A program made the translations under genes and the position numbers. From Candidatus Auribacter fodinae (GTDB taxonomy: Bacteria; Auribacterota; Auribacteria; Auribacterales; Auribacteraceae), in the NCBI GenBank assembly GCA_003599815.1, contig QZJZ01000087.1:1-42727 (forward strand): DNA of 42,727 nt, in the 5' to 3' direction. This document shows positions 1-10,054 of this stretch, piece by piece (position 1 is the first letter of the stretch; each line of letters begins with the position of its first letter). The notes under the pieces are model-generated. The model searched no databases. It saw only the letters and a program-made list of their open reading frames with translations, and was not told the DNA's origin.

Positions 1-44
1 GATGATTTGACGAGCGAATTATTATCCTATATATAATATATGAA

Positions 45-1577
45 TTAATCGTCCTGCGTGTTACTTTCTTCAGGGGGGAGAAGCAGTTCGGACTGAACGG
101 ATCTGGTGGCGTGGTCGATGACCTGAAGCGGTTCTATATCCTCTGCTGATGTGGCGCTCAGTTCTTTAAATTTACGAGCGGAGACAAGGACGCGCCCTTC
201 AAATGATCCGACCGCCTTGTTGTATGAGTAGATAGTCCGGTCGAGCCCTTTTTTTATGTCACCGAAGTGGCATGCCAGAGTTCGGATACGTTCATATAGT
301 GTTTTTCCCAGATCGGATATTTCCTGAGCGTTTTTGGCGATAGCTTCCTGTTTCCACCCATAGGCGACAGCCCTGAGCAAGGCGATAAGGTTTGTTGGTG
401 TAGCCAGCATGACTCGGCGTTCGAATCCGTATTCTATAAGTCCGGGATCCTGCTCGAAAGCGGCGTTGAGAAACGTGTCTCCGGGGATAAAGAGCACCAC
501 AAATTCAGGAGTGGACTCGAACTGATCCCAGTACTGTTTGGCGCTGAGTTTGTTGATATGGTCGCGCACATGCCGGGCGTGATTTTTCAGTTTGCGCTTG
601 CGGGTTTCCTCGTCTTCGGTTTCCAGTGAGTCGAGATATTCCTGAAGAGGCGCTTTCGCGTCAACGACAACCTGTTTATTGTTCGGGAGTTTCACGACCA
701 TATCAGGGCGGAGCCTGCCGTCTTCGGTGGTGACTGATTCCTGAGTGGTGAAATCGCAATATTCCATCATGCCGGCGATTTCAACGACACGTTTCAGCTG
801 GATTTCACCCCACCGCCCGCGAACAACCGGAGAACGGAGCGCTTTTACCAGATTGGCTGTCTCGATGACCAGTGTGTTCTGGGTTTGTGACAGTGATGTC
901 AGCCGTTCAGTGAGAGTGGCGTATGCGGATACCCGTGTTTTTTCCAGCGCTTCTATTTTTGTGTCGAACTGCTGGAGCGACTCTTTCAGCGGTTTGACCA
1001 TTTCCTCGATAGATTTTTGCCGTCCCGCAAGGTCGTCTTTCGCGCTTTGCTGAAATTTTTCAAGATTGGTTTTCGCGAGTTCCAGAAACGACTGGTTGTT
1101 GTTTTTCAGAGCGTCAGCGGAAAGGGCTTTGAAAGAATCGAGCAGTTTTTTTTGCGCGTCGTCGAGCAGAGCCAGTTTTTCCTGAGCGGCTTTGCGCTCT
1201 TCAGTAATGCGGGTATCCAGTTCGGATATTCGTTGTTTCAGCAGGGTGTTCTGCTGGTTCAAATTATCAATGGATTCATCTTTCAGCTTGATAGTGTCTT
1301 CAAGAGACGGGATACGCGAACATTTTTCTTCCGCCGCTGACCGGAGTTGTTCCTGTTCGCTTAACCGACGGGATACAGACTCGAAATCAGCCTGCAATTT
1401 TTCAAAAGAGAGTTGGATCGTGTCAAAAAGAGCCTCTTTATGTGCGAGCCGTTCATTAAGAATTGCCTGTTCGTTTTTCATTACCGCCTGAACGGACTGT
1501 ATTCGTATCCGCATGATAATAAACATAATTATACTTACAGCGGCGATGGCGCCGGCGGTGATCAGAATGGAAAGCAT
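45..1577 (-). CDS. rmuC: RmuC family DNA recombination protein
   Basis: RmuC proteins are predicted nuclease-fold proteins that limit recombination at inverted repeats; the exact reaction is not settled. The sequence shows an N-terminal membrane helix ([20 protein letters not shown]), a coiled coil over roughly residues 30-200, then the conserved RmuC core with the stretches [20 protein letters not shown] and VVVDAKAPL, and later [11 protein letters not shown] and [15 protein letters not shown]. At about 510 residues it has the usual length. I place the start at the ATG at 1577, because an AAAGGG lies 7 bases upstream and the protein then begins right at the membrane helix. An in-frame ATG at 1625 has no ribosome-binding site. 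It is a single-gene unit; no terminator is visible in the 44 bases after the stop. Confidence 0.93.
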   Translation of the reverse strand: MLSILITAGAIAAVSIIMFIIMRIRIQSVQAVMKNEQAILNERLAHKEALFDTIQLSFEKLQADFESVSRRLSEQEQLRSAAEEKCSRIPSLEDTIKLKDESIDNLNQQNTLLKQRISELDTRITEERKAAQEKLALLDDAQKKLLDSFKALSADALKNNNQSFLELAKTNLEKFQQSAKDDLAGRQKSIEEMVKPLKESLQQFDTKIEALEKTRVSAYATLTERLTSLSQTQNTLVIETANLVKALRSPVVRGRWGEIQLKRVVEIAGMMEYCDFTTQESVTTEDGRLRPDMVVKLPNNKQVVVDAKAPLQEYLDSLETEDEETRKRKLKNHARHVRDHINKLSAKQYWDQFESTPEFVVLFIPGDTFLNAAFEQDPGLIEYGFERRVMLATPTNLIALLRAVAYGWKQEAIAKNAQEISDLGKTLYERIRTLACHFGDIKKGLDRTIYSYNKAVGSFEGRVLVSARKFKELSATSAEDIEPLQVIDHATRSVQSELLLPPEESNTQDD

Positions 1578-1625
1578 CATGTGACCCTTTATTATTGAAT
1601 ATGAGTTGCCGCTCTTATTGTACAT

Positions 1626-1841
1626 ATTATTAATAGAGGTTCAAATATGAATTTTCGATGCGCGCAGAATTACATGCTTATTGTTGTACTGCTTCAAATC
1701 ATAAAGCAATCGAAGTGTATTGTGTTAATAAACGAGGCATTCGCTTCCGGTGAAGACAATAAAAATAAATCAGGAACTATAATGAATGACACAATTTCGT
1801 GATGTGGGTGAAAAAACATGGAAAAATATTTTCTTTCATTA
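1626..1841. other. Intergenic region, nothing recognised
   Basis: This stretch lies between the divergent rmuC and PEP-CTERM genes and is A+T-rich. I see no gene, repeat or clear operator in it. The rmuC promoter should lie here but no convincing match stands out. Confidence 0.5.
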
Positions 1842-1870
1842 TTGACAATGAATGTATTATAACTTATAAT
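1842..1870 (+). promoter_or_regulatory. Consensus sigma-70 promoter
   Basis: TTGACA at 1842-1847 and TATAAT at 1865-1870 are both perfect hexamers, separated by exactly 17 bases. Transcription would start near 1877, giving an untranslated leader of about 90 bases before the PEP-CTERM gene. An AGGAG at 1954-1958 sits 9 bases before the start codon. Confidence 0.85.
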
Positions 1871-1967
1871 TCTATATATCTTCTTTTACAATATCAGTTT
1901 AGTTATTAATAAAAGATAGAATTCTCGAGAGGCGAGAAAAAATCAGGCAATAGAGGAGAAATGGGGT

Positions 1968-2657
1968 ATGAACAAGAAATTGTGTATGGCATTAGCCTCA
2001 GGGTTAGTGTTATTGTCACTTAACAGTGCGCAGGCGCTCACTGTTAAGGGTGAAACAACTTTTTCAGGGGTAAGCACCGGAACAAAAACATATGTGGATT
2101 ATATTTATACGGATGAAGGTCCGATTCTTGAGACCACAGACGCCGCATTTAATTTTGTTAAGGGAACCGCCGCAGAGTATGACACGGGTTCAGCATGGCA
2201 TTATTATTATCAGGTTGAAAATCCGAATGATGTCGATATTGTTGCATTCAGCCTGAATGTGTTTCCGGGTACAGTGTTGACAGCTGGCTGGATCACTGCT
2301 GTTAATATTGATGACGCCGCAACGTTTGACCACAATGGCGTTGCTGGCGATCATGAAGCGGCATGGGTTGCCGGCCCGACAGACCCAAGTGATGTGCTTT
2401 TTAATCCAAGCGGTATTGCGCCAAACATTTCGTATGATTTTGATACACCGAACAACAATCTAACGATTAATGAATACAGCACAGTGCTGTTCATTTCTTG
2501 TGATGAACCGGCGGGTTTCAAATTTTCATCGATGCAGAATGGCGAATCATACAATGGTCTGTTGCCGGTTCCGAGAAACCCGGTTCCGGAGCCTATAAGC
2601 ATGGTATTGCTCGCAAGTAGTGTTCTTGGTATTTATTTACGTAAAAGAATCAGCTAA
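1968..2657 (+). CDS. PEP-CTERM sorting domain protein
   Basis: This is a secreted protein of 229 residues. It has a signal peptide (residues 1-23, cleavage after AQA). The C-terminal tail has the PEP-CTERM layout: the motif VPEP near residue 207, a hydrophobic helix, then the basic end LRKRIS. In known systems this tail directs sorting and cleavage by an exosortase, often together with exopolysaccharide export. The middle (residues 24-200) has no recognised enzyme motif; it looks like a beta-rich domain (YYYQVENPNDVDIVAFSLNV). It is a monocistron with a consensus promoter upstream and a strong hairpin terminator 34 bases after the stop. No exosortase gene lies in this window. Confidence 0.9.
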   Translation: MNKKLCMALASGLVLLSLNSAQALTVKGETTFSGVSTGTKTYVDYIYTDEGPILETTDAAFNFVKGTAAEYDTGSAWHYYYQVENPNDVDIVAFSLNVFPGTVLTAGWITAVNIDDAATFDHNGVAGDHEAAWVAGPTDPSDVLFNPSGIAPNISYDFDTPNNNLTINEYSTVLFISCDEPAGFKFSSMQNGESYNGLLPVPRNPVPEPISMVLLASSVLGIYLRKRIS

Positions 2658-2690
2658 TTTGCTTGCCTTCCATTGCCTGAGATAACAAAA

Positions 2691-2728
2691 AGCGGCTGTT
2701 CTCACCCGAGAACAGCCGCTTTTTTTTG
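2691..2728. terminator. Bidirectional rho-independent terminator
   Basis: A 13-base stem AGCGGCTGTTCTC pairs with GAGAACAGCCGCT around a 4-base loop. It is followed by a T run on the plus strand and preceded by an A run, so it also works on the minus strand. It lies between the converging PEP-CTERM and coiled-coil genes and probably serves both. Confidence 0.92.
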
Positions 2729-2748
2729 TTGTGGTGCCGTTGGGTATA

Positions 2749-5022
2749 TTAATTCGTTTGTACAGCTCGTAATTTCAGTTCAAGTTTCTGTTGGGAAAGC
2801 GCGTCGATCTCTGCTTCCATAACCCGTAACCGCGATTGCAGATCTTCCTCGGCTTTCTGACGCTTTTTGGTGATAAGCTCCAGTTCCTGCTGTTCTGTCT
2901 GATATAACTCCTGCAGTCGTTCTATGTCTCGATGTATGCGCCCGGCTTCCTCTGTTTTTAGTTTCAATTCCTGATCCTTCTGGCGGTTCAGGGTTTCAAT
3001 ATCTCGAGTCAGCGCACGTTTTGAAGAGCTGATCTGTTCAAGTTCTTCTGATAAAAGCTCATGACGCTTGAAAAGCTGGTCTGTGCCGGATTGTATCCTC
3101 TGCTTTTCAGCCGACAGTTGATGCATTTGAGTTTTATGTTCGTTTATTTCATCCTGATGAGCGGCCTGCGTATCTTTAATTTGCCGTTCGAGTTGTCGTT
3201 TCTCATCGGCATAACGCGTGCGGAGAGAATACAGTTTCTGTTCTTCCTCTTCAAGCTCGGACTGAACAGAGGCGAGTTTATCATTATGCTCCTTTTCCAG
3301 CTCTTCATAGAGAGAGGTTTGTTCCTCCACGGCGGTGAGCAATGTTTTAAGTTGCACTGCGGCAAACTGTTTATCCTGTTCAATTTCCTCTTTCTCAAGT
3401 TTTATGCGTTCCTGTTCGATATGAAAGTCGTTTCGTGCCGTTTCTATGGACGCCTGTATTGACTTAAGAGTATCCTGCTGTTGAGTTATCGTCTGCTGAA
3501 GTTCGCGTTCTTTGGCGTAAAGGTCGTTTCTCTTATTTTCAAATTCTTTTCGTTCGGCGTTGTATTTTTCTTTCAGTTGTTCAATCTGAAATTCAAGAAG
3601 GTCTTTTCGTTTGCCCAGTTCACGGACGACTGCCTGAAACTGCTGTTCCGTTTCATTCAGTGATTGTTCCAGCTGGACTTTTTCATCTTTAAGCGTGTAC
3701 AGCGCGTTACGTTCTTCGGTGCAATATTTATTGATGCGTGCCAGTTCATCTTCCAACCGCTCTTTTTCGCCGAGCCTGTTGCGTTGTTGGATATCGAATT
3801 CTTTTTCTTTCCTGCTGATTTCGTCCTGAAGCCGGTCTCTATGGGATATAATATCGTTTATTTCGTTCGACAAATGTTCTTTAATCGTTTCGTGTTCCGC
3901 TCTGATATTCTCTATTTCGTCTTGAGCGGACTGAAGAGACTTTGTGTAATCTGCCTGTTTTGTTTTAAACTCCTCTTTTTTTGATTGGAGGAGTAATTCA
4001 TATTCCTGTAACTGTTCCTGTGCGGTTATTGTCTGAATATTCAGGGCATGCAGGGCGCTTTTTTCAGTTGAGATGCGTTTATCGATTGATTCCAGTTCTG
4101 TTTTGAGCAGGTCGTCCAGTTGGCGGAGCGCGGTTTCCTGTTGAGTTCGTTTGCGGTCGATGGTATCCAGCATTTTCAGTTCGCGCAGTTTGCGCAGTTC
4201 CAGTTCTTCTACAGCCCTGCGCAGTTCACGTTCCTGTTTATTCAATTTTTCTTCGGCGGCGATACGCGTTTCATGGATACGGTTCAGCTTCATTTTTTCT
4301 TCGTTTTTGCGCCGTTCCATTGCCATGATATCGTCTTTGAGGTTTTCCTCTACCTGCCTGAACTGTTCTTCCAGCCTTACTCGTTCCTGATGCAGTTCCG
4401 CGATGCGTGCGTTTTCCTCTTCCCTGCGTTTAGCGATAAATTCCATTTCCTGTCTGAGGATGGATGAAACATTGTTCGTTTCGCTGGCATCTATTGTATC
4501 CGGCGCCCATCGTGGTGGTTCTGCTGACAGGAACGAATCGCGCAATGATGCGGCGAGCGAGTCAACGCGTGATTTCGGTTCATTAGCCCTCCGCGTATCC
4601 TGTCTGGAGAAGAACGAGCTGTTAAGGAATGAGTACAGCTTATCGGCGGCTAACTCTTCATCAAGAGGCTCATCCGGTATGTGTTCCTCTGTATCATCGT
4701 AGATGGTTTCTGAAAAATCGGTTTCATTTATCGTGTGCTGTTCAAGAGTGATATCTTCATTTTCTTCAGGGGTATTATCAGTGTCCTGCTGAGGATTCAA
4801 CCCAACAGCTTTTTCATCCTGAACGGGAGTTGTATAAGGCGTATTGTCAATAGCTGGCGTTTCTGTTTTCGGGTATGCGGCGTTTCCCGGCAGGTATTGC
4901 ATAATTTTCTGGCGCAGGAGCTGTTCACCGGTTAAGGCCGGATTGTTTTCCGTGGCGCATTGCCCGTCAGTCTGTTTTAACGAGGTGGTTTGAGCCTTGA
5001 GATCATTGTACTGGTTTGCCAT
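2749..5022 (-). CDS. Large coiled-coil protein
   Basis: This 757-residue protein has no signal peptide or membrane helix, so it is probably cytoplasmic. Residues 1-180 are polar, acidic and low in predicted order. Residues about 185-757 are an almost unbroken coiled coil rich in E, K, Q, R and L, with phrases such as EELEKEHNDKLASVQSELEEEE and repeated IE/LE/QL heptads. There is no ATPase head (no Walker A), so it is not an SMC or Rad50 protein although the arm looks similar. A scaffold, cytoskeletal or cell-shape role is possible but unproven. The start is set by AAAGGG 6 bases before the ATG. The reading frame on the opposite strand is long only because of codon bias. Confidence 0.85.
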   Translation of the reverse strand: MANQYNDLKAQTTSLKQTDGQCATENNPALTGEQLLRQKIMQYLPGNAAYPKTETPAIDNTPYTTPVQDEKAVGLNPQQDTDNTPEENEDITLEQHTINETDFSETIYDDTEEHIPDEPLDEELAADKLYSFLNSSFFSRQDTRRANEPKSRVDSLAASLRDSFLSAEPPRWAPDTIDASETNNVSSILRQEMEFIAKRREEENARIAELHQERVRLEEQFRQVEENLKDDIMAMERRKNEEKMKLNRIHETRIAAEEKLNKQERELRRAVEELELRKLRELKMLDTIDRKRTQQETALRQLDDLLKTELESIDKRISTEKSALHALNIQTITAQEQLQEYELLLQSKKEEFKTKQADYTKSLQSAQDEIENIRAEHETIKEHLSNEINDIISHRDRLQDEISRKEKEFDIQQRNRLGEKERLEDELARINKYCTEERNALYTLKDEKVQLEQSLNETEQQFQAVVRELGKRKDLLEFQIEQLKEKYNAERKEFENKRNDLYAKERELQQTITQQQDTLKSIQASIETARNDFHIEQERIKLEKEEIEQDKQFAAVQLKTLLTAVEEQTSLYEELEKEHNDKLASVQSELEEEEQKLYSLRTRYADEKRQLERQIKDTQAAHQDEINEHKTQMHQLSAEKQRIQSGTDQLFKRHELLSEELEQISSSKRALTRDIETLNRQKDQELKLKTEEAGRIHRDIERLQELYQTEQQELELITKKRQKAEEDLQSRLRVMEAEIDALSQQKLELKLRAVQTN

Positions 5023-5600
5023 GATTTACCCTTTCATTAAATAACCGGTTTCTTTATATATAAATTATAGTGAAATATAGTCCATGAATACGCCATTGCC
5101 TTTAATGCAAGATATGTGCCTGATATGTTTTCAGCAGTGAATTGAAATAGCGGGTGTAAAAACAAAACAGGATGTTCAGTATTTCCACATCGGAGAAAAT
5201 AAATCGGTTTATTGACAGGATGCCCTCTCCGGCGATGCCGTCTTAATGATGGAAGCGCGGTGCGGATACGGCATCGTTATTAAAAACAACTTATGAAAAG
5301 ATAAGAATTATATTAACATTTTGATAAAAAATACTTTTCTGTATACTGAAAGGTACTTTTTTGTTGAGGTTAAAAAAAATAATATGGTAGTATTTTTCCT
5401 AAGTGTAAAAAAAGCGTCTGCAAATCTTGTATAAATTTCACGAATTGGATGTATCTTAAACAGGCTGGATGGATGTTTTGTTTAATTCCGTACTCCTGCG
5501 CATAACAGTAGGTGATACCTTTTTTAATACAGAGTGTAGAATTGATGTGTATTGCTGGTTTGCAAGCCGCATCTCACTGCCAAGATGAAAGGGATGGAAA
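5023..5600. other. Intergenic region between divergent genes
   Basis: This A+T-rich stretch of 578 bases separates the coiled-coil gene from the export cluster. It holds one inverted repeat, CGATGCCGT at 5233-5241 with ACGGCATCG at 5268-5276, and no T run follows it. Near 5321 there is a TTGATA and, 15 bases on, TATACT; this is a poor promoter candidate because the spacing is short. No gene is supported. Confidence 0.45.
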
Positions 5601-8312
5601 TTGATACAGATAAAATCTAAATATCCGCTGATTATAATCATCATATGTTTGAGTTTAGTGAAGTTTATAACTGCTGAGGAAAAAAATTTTGCATCTCCTT
5701 CATCCGAAGATACGGTTCTGCTTGCGCAGGCTGAGGAAACGGATGATACTGCAGATACGGTTGACGGCGTGGAAAACGAGGAACTGCGCCAGTTCATAGA
5801 TACCGGGCGAAAATACTACCGCCAAAGACAGTACCAGTCCGCCATCGACGAATGGAAAAAAGCGCTTGCCCTTGATCCTGAGAATATCAAGATACAGAAG
5901 TATATATCCCGAGCGCAGGCAAAGCTCGGCATCACGGAGGAAAAACCGCCGACAGAAGCCGTGGAACAGGCTGTCACCCCTTCTGAACAAGGCGAAGCAG
6001 GTACAGTCAGCGAGCTGATTGACCAGGGCCGGAATTTTTATCGAGAAGGAAAATATGAAGAAGCGCTTGCCGTGTGGGAAAATGCATATAAACTTGATCC
6101 TGAAAACAAGCGGTTGTCGCGGTATCTGATAAAAGCCAAGGAAAAAGTTTCTGCCGGGCCCGGCGAGGTTCCTGCTGAAGCGCCTGAAGAGGGCGCAGTT
6201 CCAGAGGAAGAAGCCGCTGAAAAAGCAGAAGCGCCTGCTGAAGCAAAAGGATATGATGAACTGGTCACACAAGGTAAAGATTATTTTCGTGCCGGTGATT
6301 ATGAAAACGCGCTGTCTGTCTGGAAACAGGCTCTGGAAGAAAATCCTGATGACGCTGTTTTACAGAAATATATAGAGAAAGCCCAAAGCAGACTTCAGGA
6401 AGCGCAGGCGCTCAAGGAAGCTGAACCTGTGGCGGAAGAAGCGCCGGCGGCAGGGGAAGAAGTAGAGGCTCCGGCAGAACCCGTCGCGCCTCCTGTTATT
6501 GAACAAATCGAAGAAGAAAAAGATATTGTCAGGCGTGATCTGCCGTGGTGCGTGCGCATCGCTATCCAGAATCACCGCGAAGCGCGAATCGCTGAAGAAC
6601 GCATTAAAAAAGCGGAAATCGACCTTTTTATATCCCGCCGGAATTTTTTCCCGAACCTTACTTTCATCTACTCGCAGGCGCAAGGCGGTTCCGGTACTGA
6701 CTTTAATACAGGCACAGGCTCTTCTACAGATGAAGAATCATCCGCCACCCGCGATTTCGTGAGACAGCGTTACCGTTTTCAGGCCCGCCATATGGTATAC
6801 AACGGCGGCAGGGCCCGCAGTGAAGTGAATCGCGCCAAGATCGCTCTTGATATTGAACGTAGAGATTATAACCGGGTCATCAGCCAGAAAGCGCTGGAAG
6901 TGGCAAAAGCGTATTATGAAGTTGCGCGTACTGAAGCGGATTTGAAGATTCAGTACCAGTTGCTGAAAAACGCTGAGGATTCCCTAAAACTGGTTGAAGA
7001 ACAGTTCAAGTCAGGGCTTGTGTCCGAACTGGAATTATTGAACCTCAAAGCATTGATTAACCAGATTCACAGCCAGGTTGCCGCCGCGAAACAGGAATTG
7101 TCGCATGCTGTACTTGAACTCCAGCATGTTATGAATATAGATATTACCACGCCAATACGTGTCTATCCGCTTGAAGATGTGGAGATAAATGTTGACCAGC
7201 GGTATAATGATATCCCTCTTATTCAGAACGTGGAGATTTTCGAACCGACTCAGCAGTCAACTGATACTAATGACCAGTTACGACAGGACAGCTACGTAAT
7301 ATATTCTTTGAAGAACCGAGCTGATTTTATGGTTGAGCAGTTGAAACTTGAAAAAGCGCAGAAAGATCTTGATATCGCCCAGACGGAATTTGCGCCGCGG
7401 TTTGAGGTATTCGGCGAACTGGGGCAGGGTTCTGAAGACAGCGTGCAGAAAACACACCAGCTCGACCTGAGCACAGAATGGGCGTCAGGTGTTGCCGTAT
7501 CATGGAATTTCTGGGGGAATACATTTGAGTTACGGCGTGAGGAACGTGCTGAAGCTCCCAGTGTTACCAAAGTCGGTACTGAGCAGTCACGGGAATGGGA
7601 AGTGGCGGTAGGCATCCTTGACAATATGATGCCCATGAGCGAAAAACAGGAACTGGTGATCAAGAAACTGGAAGCGCTGAATGACCTTGCCAACCAGAAA
7701 AACACCATTATAGAGGAAGTGCGCGACGCTTATCATAATTTCCTCAAAGCGAAAATATCCAAAGACACAGCCAAAAGTAAAATCGAGTTCCGCGAGAAAA
7801 GCGTGGAACTGTATAAATTACAGCGAAGCCTTGGCGAACTGGATACATCAAAACTGCTTCAATCTGAAATTGACCTTGCCCTTGAAATGTCCGGACTGCA
7901 TAAGGCTTTATCCGATTATTTCGTTCAGCTTGCCAGCCTTGATGCCGCTATTGGCAAGAATAATTTCTACAGTGAAGAGGAAGAAACAAAGGAACAGACT
8001 GCTGAACAGGCGGAAGCAGAGCCATCCAATGACGGTGAAATTGCGGCGGCGCCACAGCCTGAATCACAGGAAGTGGTCGCTTTCGACGGAATGCTGATGA
8101 AACTGGACGATAAGGTTACTGTCGGCCCTGCTACACACAAACTGGTTGACGGGTATAAGTACAGGAAATGGATTGCGCTTGCCCGCAGCAAATCAATTAA
8201 CCTCAATGATTACACTGATAAACGGGTTCGTATTGTCGGGAAAAAGGTATCGACGGAGGACTGGATAGATACGGTTCTTGTTGATTCTGTGTTTATTCTG
8301 GAAAACGAATAA
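5601..8312 (+). CDS. TPR-TolC outer-membrane efflux fusion protein
   Basis: This is probably the outer-membrane channel for the RND pumps downstream. It has 903 residues, about twice the size of TolC. In order: a signal peptide (IQIKSKYPLIIIIICLSLV, ending ITA); three TPR-like repeats at about residues 62-112, 136-185 and 218-268, each with a Y-x-x-A-x-x-x-W core and separated by Pro/Glu/Ala-rich linkers; an outer membrane efflux (OEP/TolC) domain from about 311 to 800 with the typical long helices (IALDIERRDYNRVISQKAL; EEQFKSGLVSELELLNLKA); then a separate small C-terminal domain (about 822-903) that looks like an OB-type beta fold. The start codon is TTG, chosen because AAAGGG lies 8 bases upstream and no in-frame ATG precedes the signal peptide. 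The family is clear; the fused parts are unusual. Confidence 0.88.
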   Translation: MIQIKSKYPLIIIIICLSLVKFITAEEKNFASPSSEDTVLLAQAEETDDTADTVDGVENEELRQFIDTGRKYYRQRQYQSAIDEWKKALALDPENIKIQKYISRAQAKLGITEEKPPTEAVEQAVTPSEQGEAGTVSELIDQGRNFYREGKYEEALAVWENAYKLDPENKRLSRYLIKAKEKVSAGPGEVPAEAPEEGAVPEEEAAEKAEAPAEAKGYDELVTQGKDYFRAGDYENALSVWKQALEENPDDAVLQKYIEKAQSRLQEAQALKEAEPVAEEAPAAGEEVEAPAEPVAPPVIEQIEEEKDIVRRDLPWCVRIAIQNHREARIAEERIKKAEIDLFISRRNFFPNLTFIYSQAQGGSGTDFNTGTGSSTDEESSATRDFVRQRYRFQARHMVYNGGRARSEVNRAKIALDIERRDYNRVISQKALEVAKAYYEVARTEADLKIQYQLLKNAEDSLKLVEEQFKSGLVSELELLNLKALINQIHSQVAAAKQELSHAVLELQHVMNIDITTPIRVYPLEDVEINVDQRYNDIPLIQNVEIFEPTQQSTDTNDQLRQDSYVIYSLKNRADFMVEQLKLEKAQKDLDIAQTEFAPRFEVFGELGQGSEDSVQKTHQLDLSTEWASGVAVSWNFWGNTFELRREERAEAPSVTKVGTEQSREWEVAVGILDNMMPMSEKQELVIKKLEALNDLANQKNTIIEEVRDAYHNFLKAKISKDTAKSKIEFREKSVELYKLQRSLGELDTSKLLQSEIDLALEMSGLHKALSDYFVQLASLDAAIGKNNFYSEEEETKEQTAEQAEAEPSNDGEIAAAPQPESQEVVAFDGMLMKLDDKVTVGPATHKLVDGYKYRKWIALARSKSINLNDYTDKRVRIVGKKVSTEDWIDTVLVDSVFILENE

Positions 8313-8443
8313 ACATTTTTTGCTGAATCGAATCAAATGTCCAAAGACTGCATGAAAGTAAATTTTTATTGCAAAAAAGTGCCGCTCTGTATTAGTGTCT
8401 TAAGAATAATCGAAAACATTTGTGAAATATAGATGGGTTTAGT

Positions 8444-9697
8444 ATGAAAAAGCAAAAAAGACGAGTTCTCCTTGTAGTATTGATTCTAATAATTCCGGCT
8501 TTGGCGATTGCGGGATACACACTCTTCGGACATTTTAAAGACACGTTTCCCGCATGGGACTATATTGTGGAAAAAGTAAAGACAGAAGGTTGGGACGGCA
8601 TTAAATCAATGTTCATAGCGCCTGACAATGACAGCGGCGAACTTGATAATTTCGGGCTGGTTCTCGATATTACTTCGCAGATGCAGGAACAGCGGGCTCC
8701 CGTAACCGTGTTTAAAGCTTTTGTAACCGGTTTTCGTGATACACTGCCTGCGCTGGGCAGTCTGAAAGGGCATCGAGAAACAAAATTATCCTATGAAAAG
8801 TCCGGCGTGATTTCGGTTTTTAATTATAAAGAAGGCGACCTTGTGCCCAAAGGGGCTCTGATCTGTTCGCTCGATAAATCCGAGAGCCAGATTAAAGTAC
8901 GGTACGCGGACTCCAAACTCAAGGAAGCGCAGGCAAACCTGTCGCTCGCGGAGAATAAGCTTGACCGCGTAACACAGAAATACGAGCTGGGCGGCACCAG
9001 CAGGGCGCTCTATGAGGAAGCTCTTCTTGAATTTGAACGCCATACGCATAGCGTTGAAATTGCCCGCATCGATGTGGAAAACGCCAGTCTTGAACTGAGC
9101 AAATGCGACGTGTTTGCGCCGTATGACGGGCTTCTTGGAAACAAGTACGTGCAGGTTGGAGAGAATATCACACCGAACACGCTGGTCTGCGACCTTATTG
9201 ACGTATCATATATAGTTGTGCAAATAGGTGTTGTGGAAAGAGATATAGAAAAAGTATCTATCGGTCAGGATGTATCTATTTACGTCGATGCGTATCCTGA
9301 ACGGGACTTTCTTGGAAAGGTGGAAACCATATCGCCTGTAATCGAAGGCCAGAGCCGTACCTTTTCGGTGGAAATTAAGGTTGCCAACCCTCAGAAGCTG
9401 TTATTGCCGGGAATGTTCGCCCGTGTGAAGATCAATGTTTTTGAGAAGAAAAACGCTCTGGTCATACCGTCCAGCGCGGTTATAAAATTTGACAACAAGA
9501 CTATGGTCATGGTGGTAAACCCTGATACGGAAATTGTTCATGAGCGGCCGGTGTCAGTCGAATATTCCACTACGGATTACGCTGTTATAGACCGGGGGCT
9601 CAAAGAAGGGGAGCTGGTTGTCGTTGAAGACCAGCAGGGTTTAGCCGAAGGCACACCTATAAAAATCATTGAACAGCAGGTGCCTGAAGCGAATTAA
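8444..9697 (+). CDS. RND efflux periplasmic adaptor (HlyD/MFP family)
   Basis: This is the membrane fusion protein that bridges an inner-membrane RND pump and the outer-membrane channel. It is 417 residues with an N-terminal membrane anchor (residues 9-28), then a linker of about 75 residues. The family core follows: a split lipoyl domain (SGVISVFNYKEGDLVPKGALICSLD and later SKCDVFAPYDGLLGNKYVQVGE), a helical hairpin between them, a beta-barrel domain (VSIYVDAYPERDFLGKVETISP) and a C-terminal membrane-proximal domain (LVIPSSAVIKF). It lies 131 bases after the TolC-like gene and 357 before the first RND gene, so it may be read from its own or a shared promoter. The ribosome-binding site is weak. 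Confidence 0.93.
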   Translation: MKKQKRRVLLVVLILIIPALAIAGYTLFGHFKDTFPAWDYIVEKVKTEGWDGIKSMFIAPDNDSGELDNFGLVLDITSQMQEQRAPVTVFKAFVTGFRDTLPALGSLKGHRETKLSYEKSGVISVFNYKEGDLVPKGALICSLDKSESQIKVRYADSKLKEAQANLSLAENKLDRVTQKYELGGTSRALYEEALLEFERHTHSVEIARIDVENASLELSKCDVFAPYDGLLGNKYVQVGENITPNTLVCDLIDVSYIVVQIGVVERDIEKVSIGQDVSIYVDAYPERDFLGKVETISPVIEGQSRTFSVEIKVANPQKLLLPGMFARVKINVFEKKNALVIPSSAVIKFDNKTMVMVVNPDTEIVHERPVSVEYSTTDYAVIDRGLKEGELVVVEDQQGLAEGTPIKIIEQQVPEAN

Positions 9698-10054
9698 CCG
9701 GACCCAACCCAGCCGTAAAACGCAGTTCATTTTGTACCGTATCTTTTCGGGCAGATACAGTATCTGATGCCAATAGGACAAAATACTCTTCACAACGACC
9801 GGATTCAGTGAGATAATTATAAAGAAAAATGCTGATTTCGCCAATAATATGTATAGAGGTATAAAAACGAATCATTTTGATGTGCTGGCAAGAAAAGTGG
9901 CATGTGAACAAAACTCCCGTATAGTATCCATTGAAAAAAGAACGTGATTCTGTAATACTCTCTTAATAAACTATATTAATCATGTTTGTATGCGCATCGC
10001 GGAAGGCATAGTATGAGGGCTTTTTCAGTTCGGTTGCGCAGGCAGGTAGAATAG
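9698..10054. other. Intergenic region before the RND genes
   Basis: No gene is supported in these 357 bases. A short inverted repeat (GTATC ... GATAC near 9740-9757) is present. TTGAAA at 9931-9936 with TAATAC 16 bases later is a weak promoter candidate. A separate promoter for the RND operon would have to lie here if it is not read from upstream. Confidence 0.4.

Noticed and set aside
3061..4935. Long plus-strand open frames across the coiled-coil gene
   Set aside because: They are antisense to the clear 757-residue coiled coil and rich in Phe and Leu, as expected when the complement of Glu/Lys codons is read. No RBS.
5321..5347. TTGATA...TATACT as promoter of the export cluster
   Set aside because: The 15-base spacing is too short for a confident call.
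6007..6272. Minus-strand frames in the TPR part of the channel gene
   Set aside because: They are shadows produced by Ala/Glu/Pro-rich codon repeats; no RBS and no family.
8368..8384. Sigma-54-like GGCAC...GC on the minus strand
   Set aside because: The spacing between GG and GC is one base short and it points away from a gene start on that strand.
9732..9760. TTGTAC...ATACAG as promoter of the RND operon
   Set aside because: Each hexamer matches only about half the consensus.
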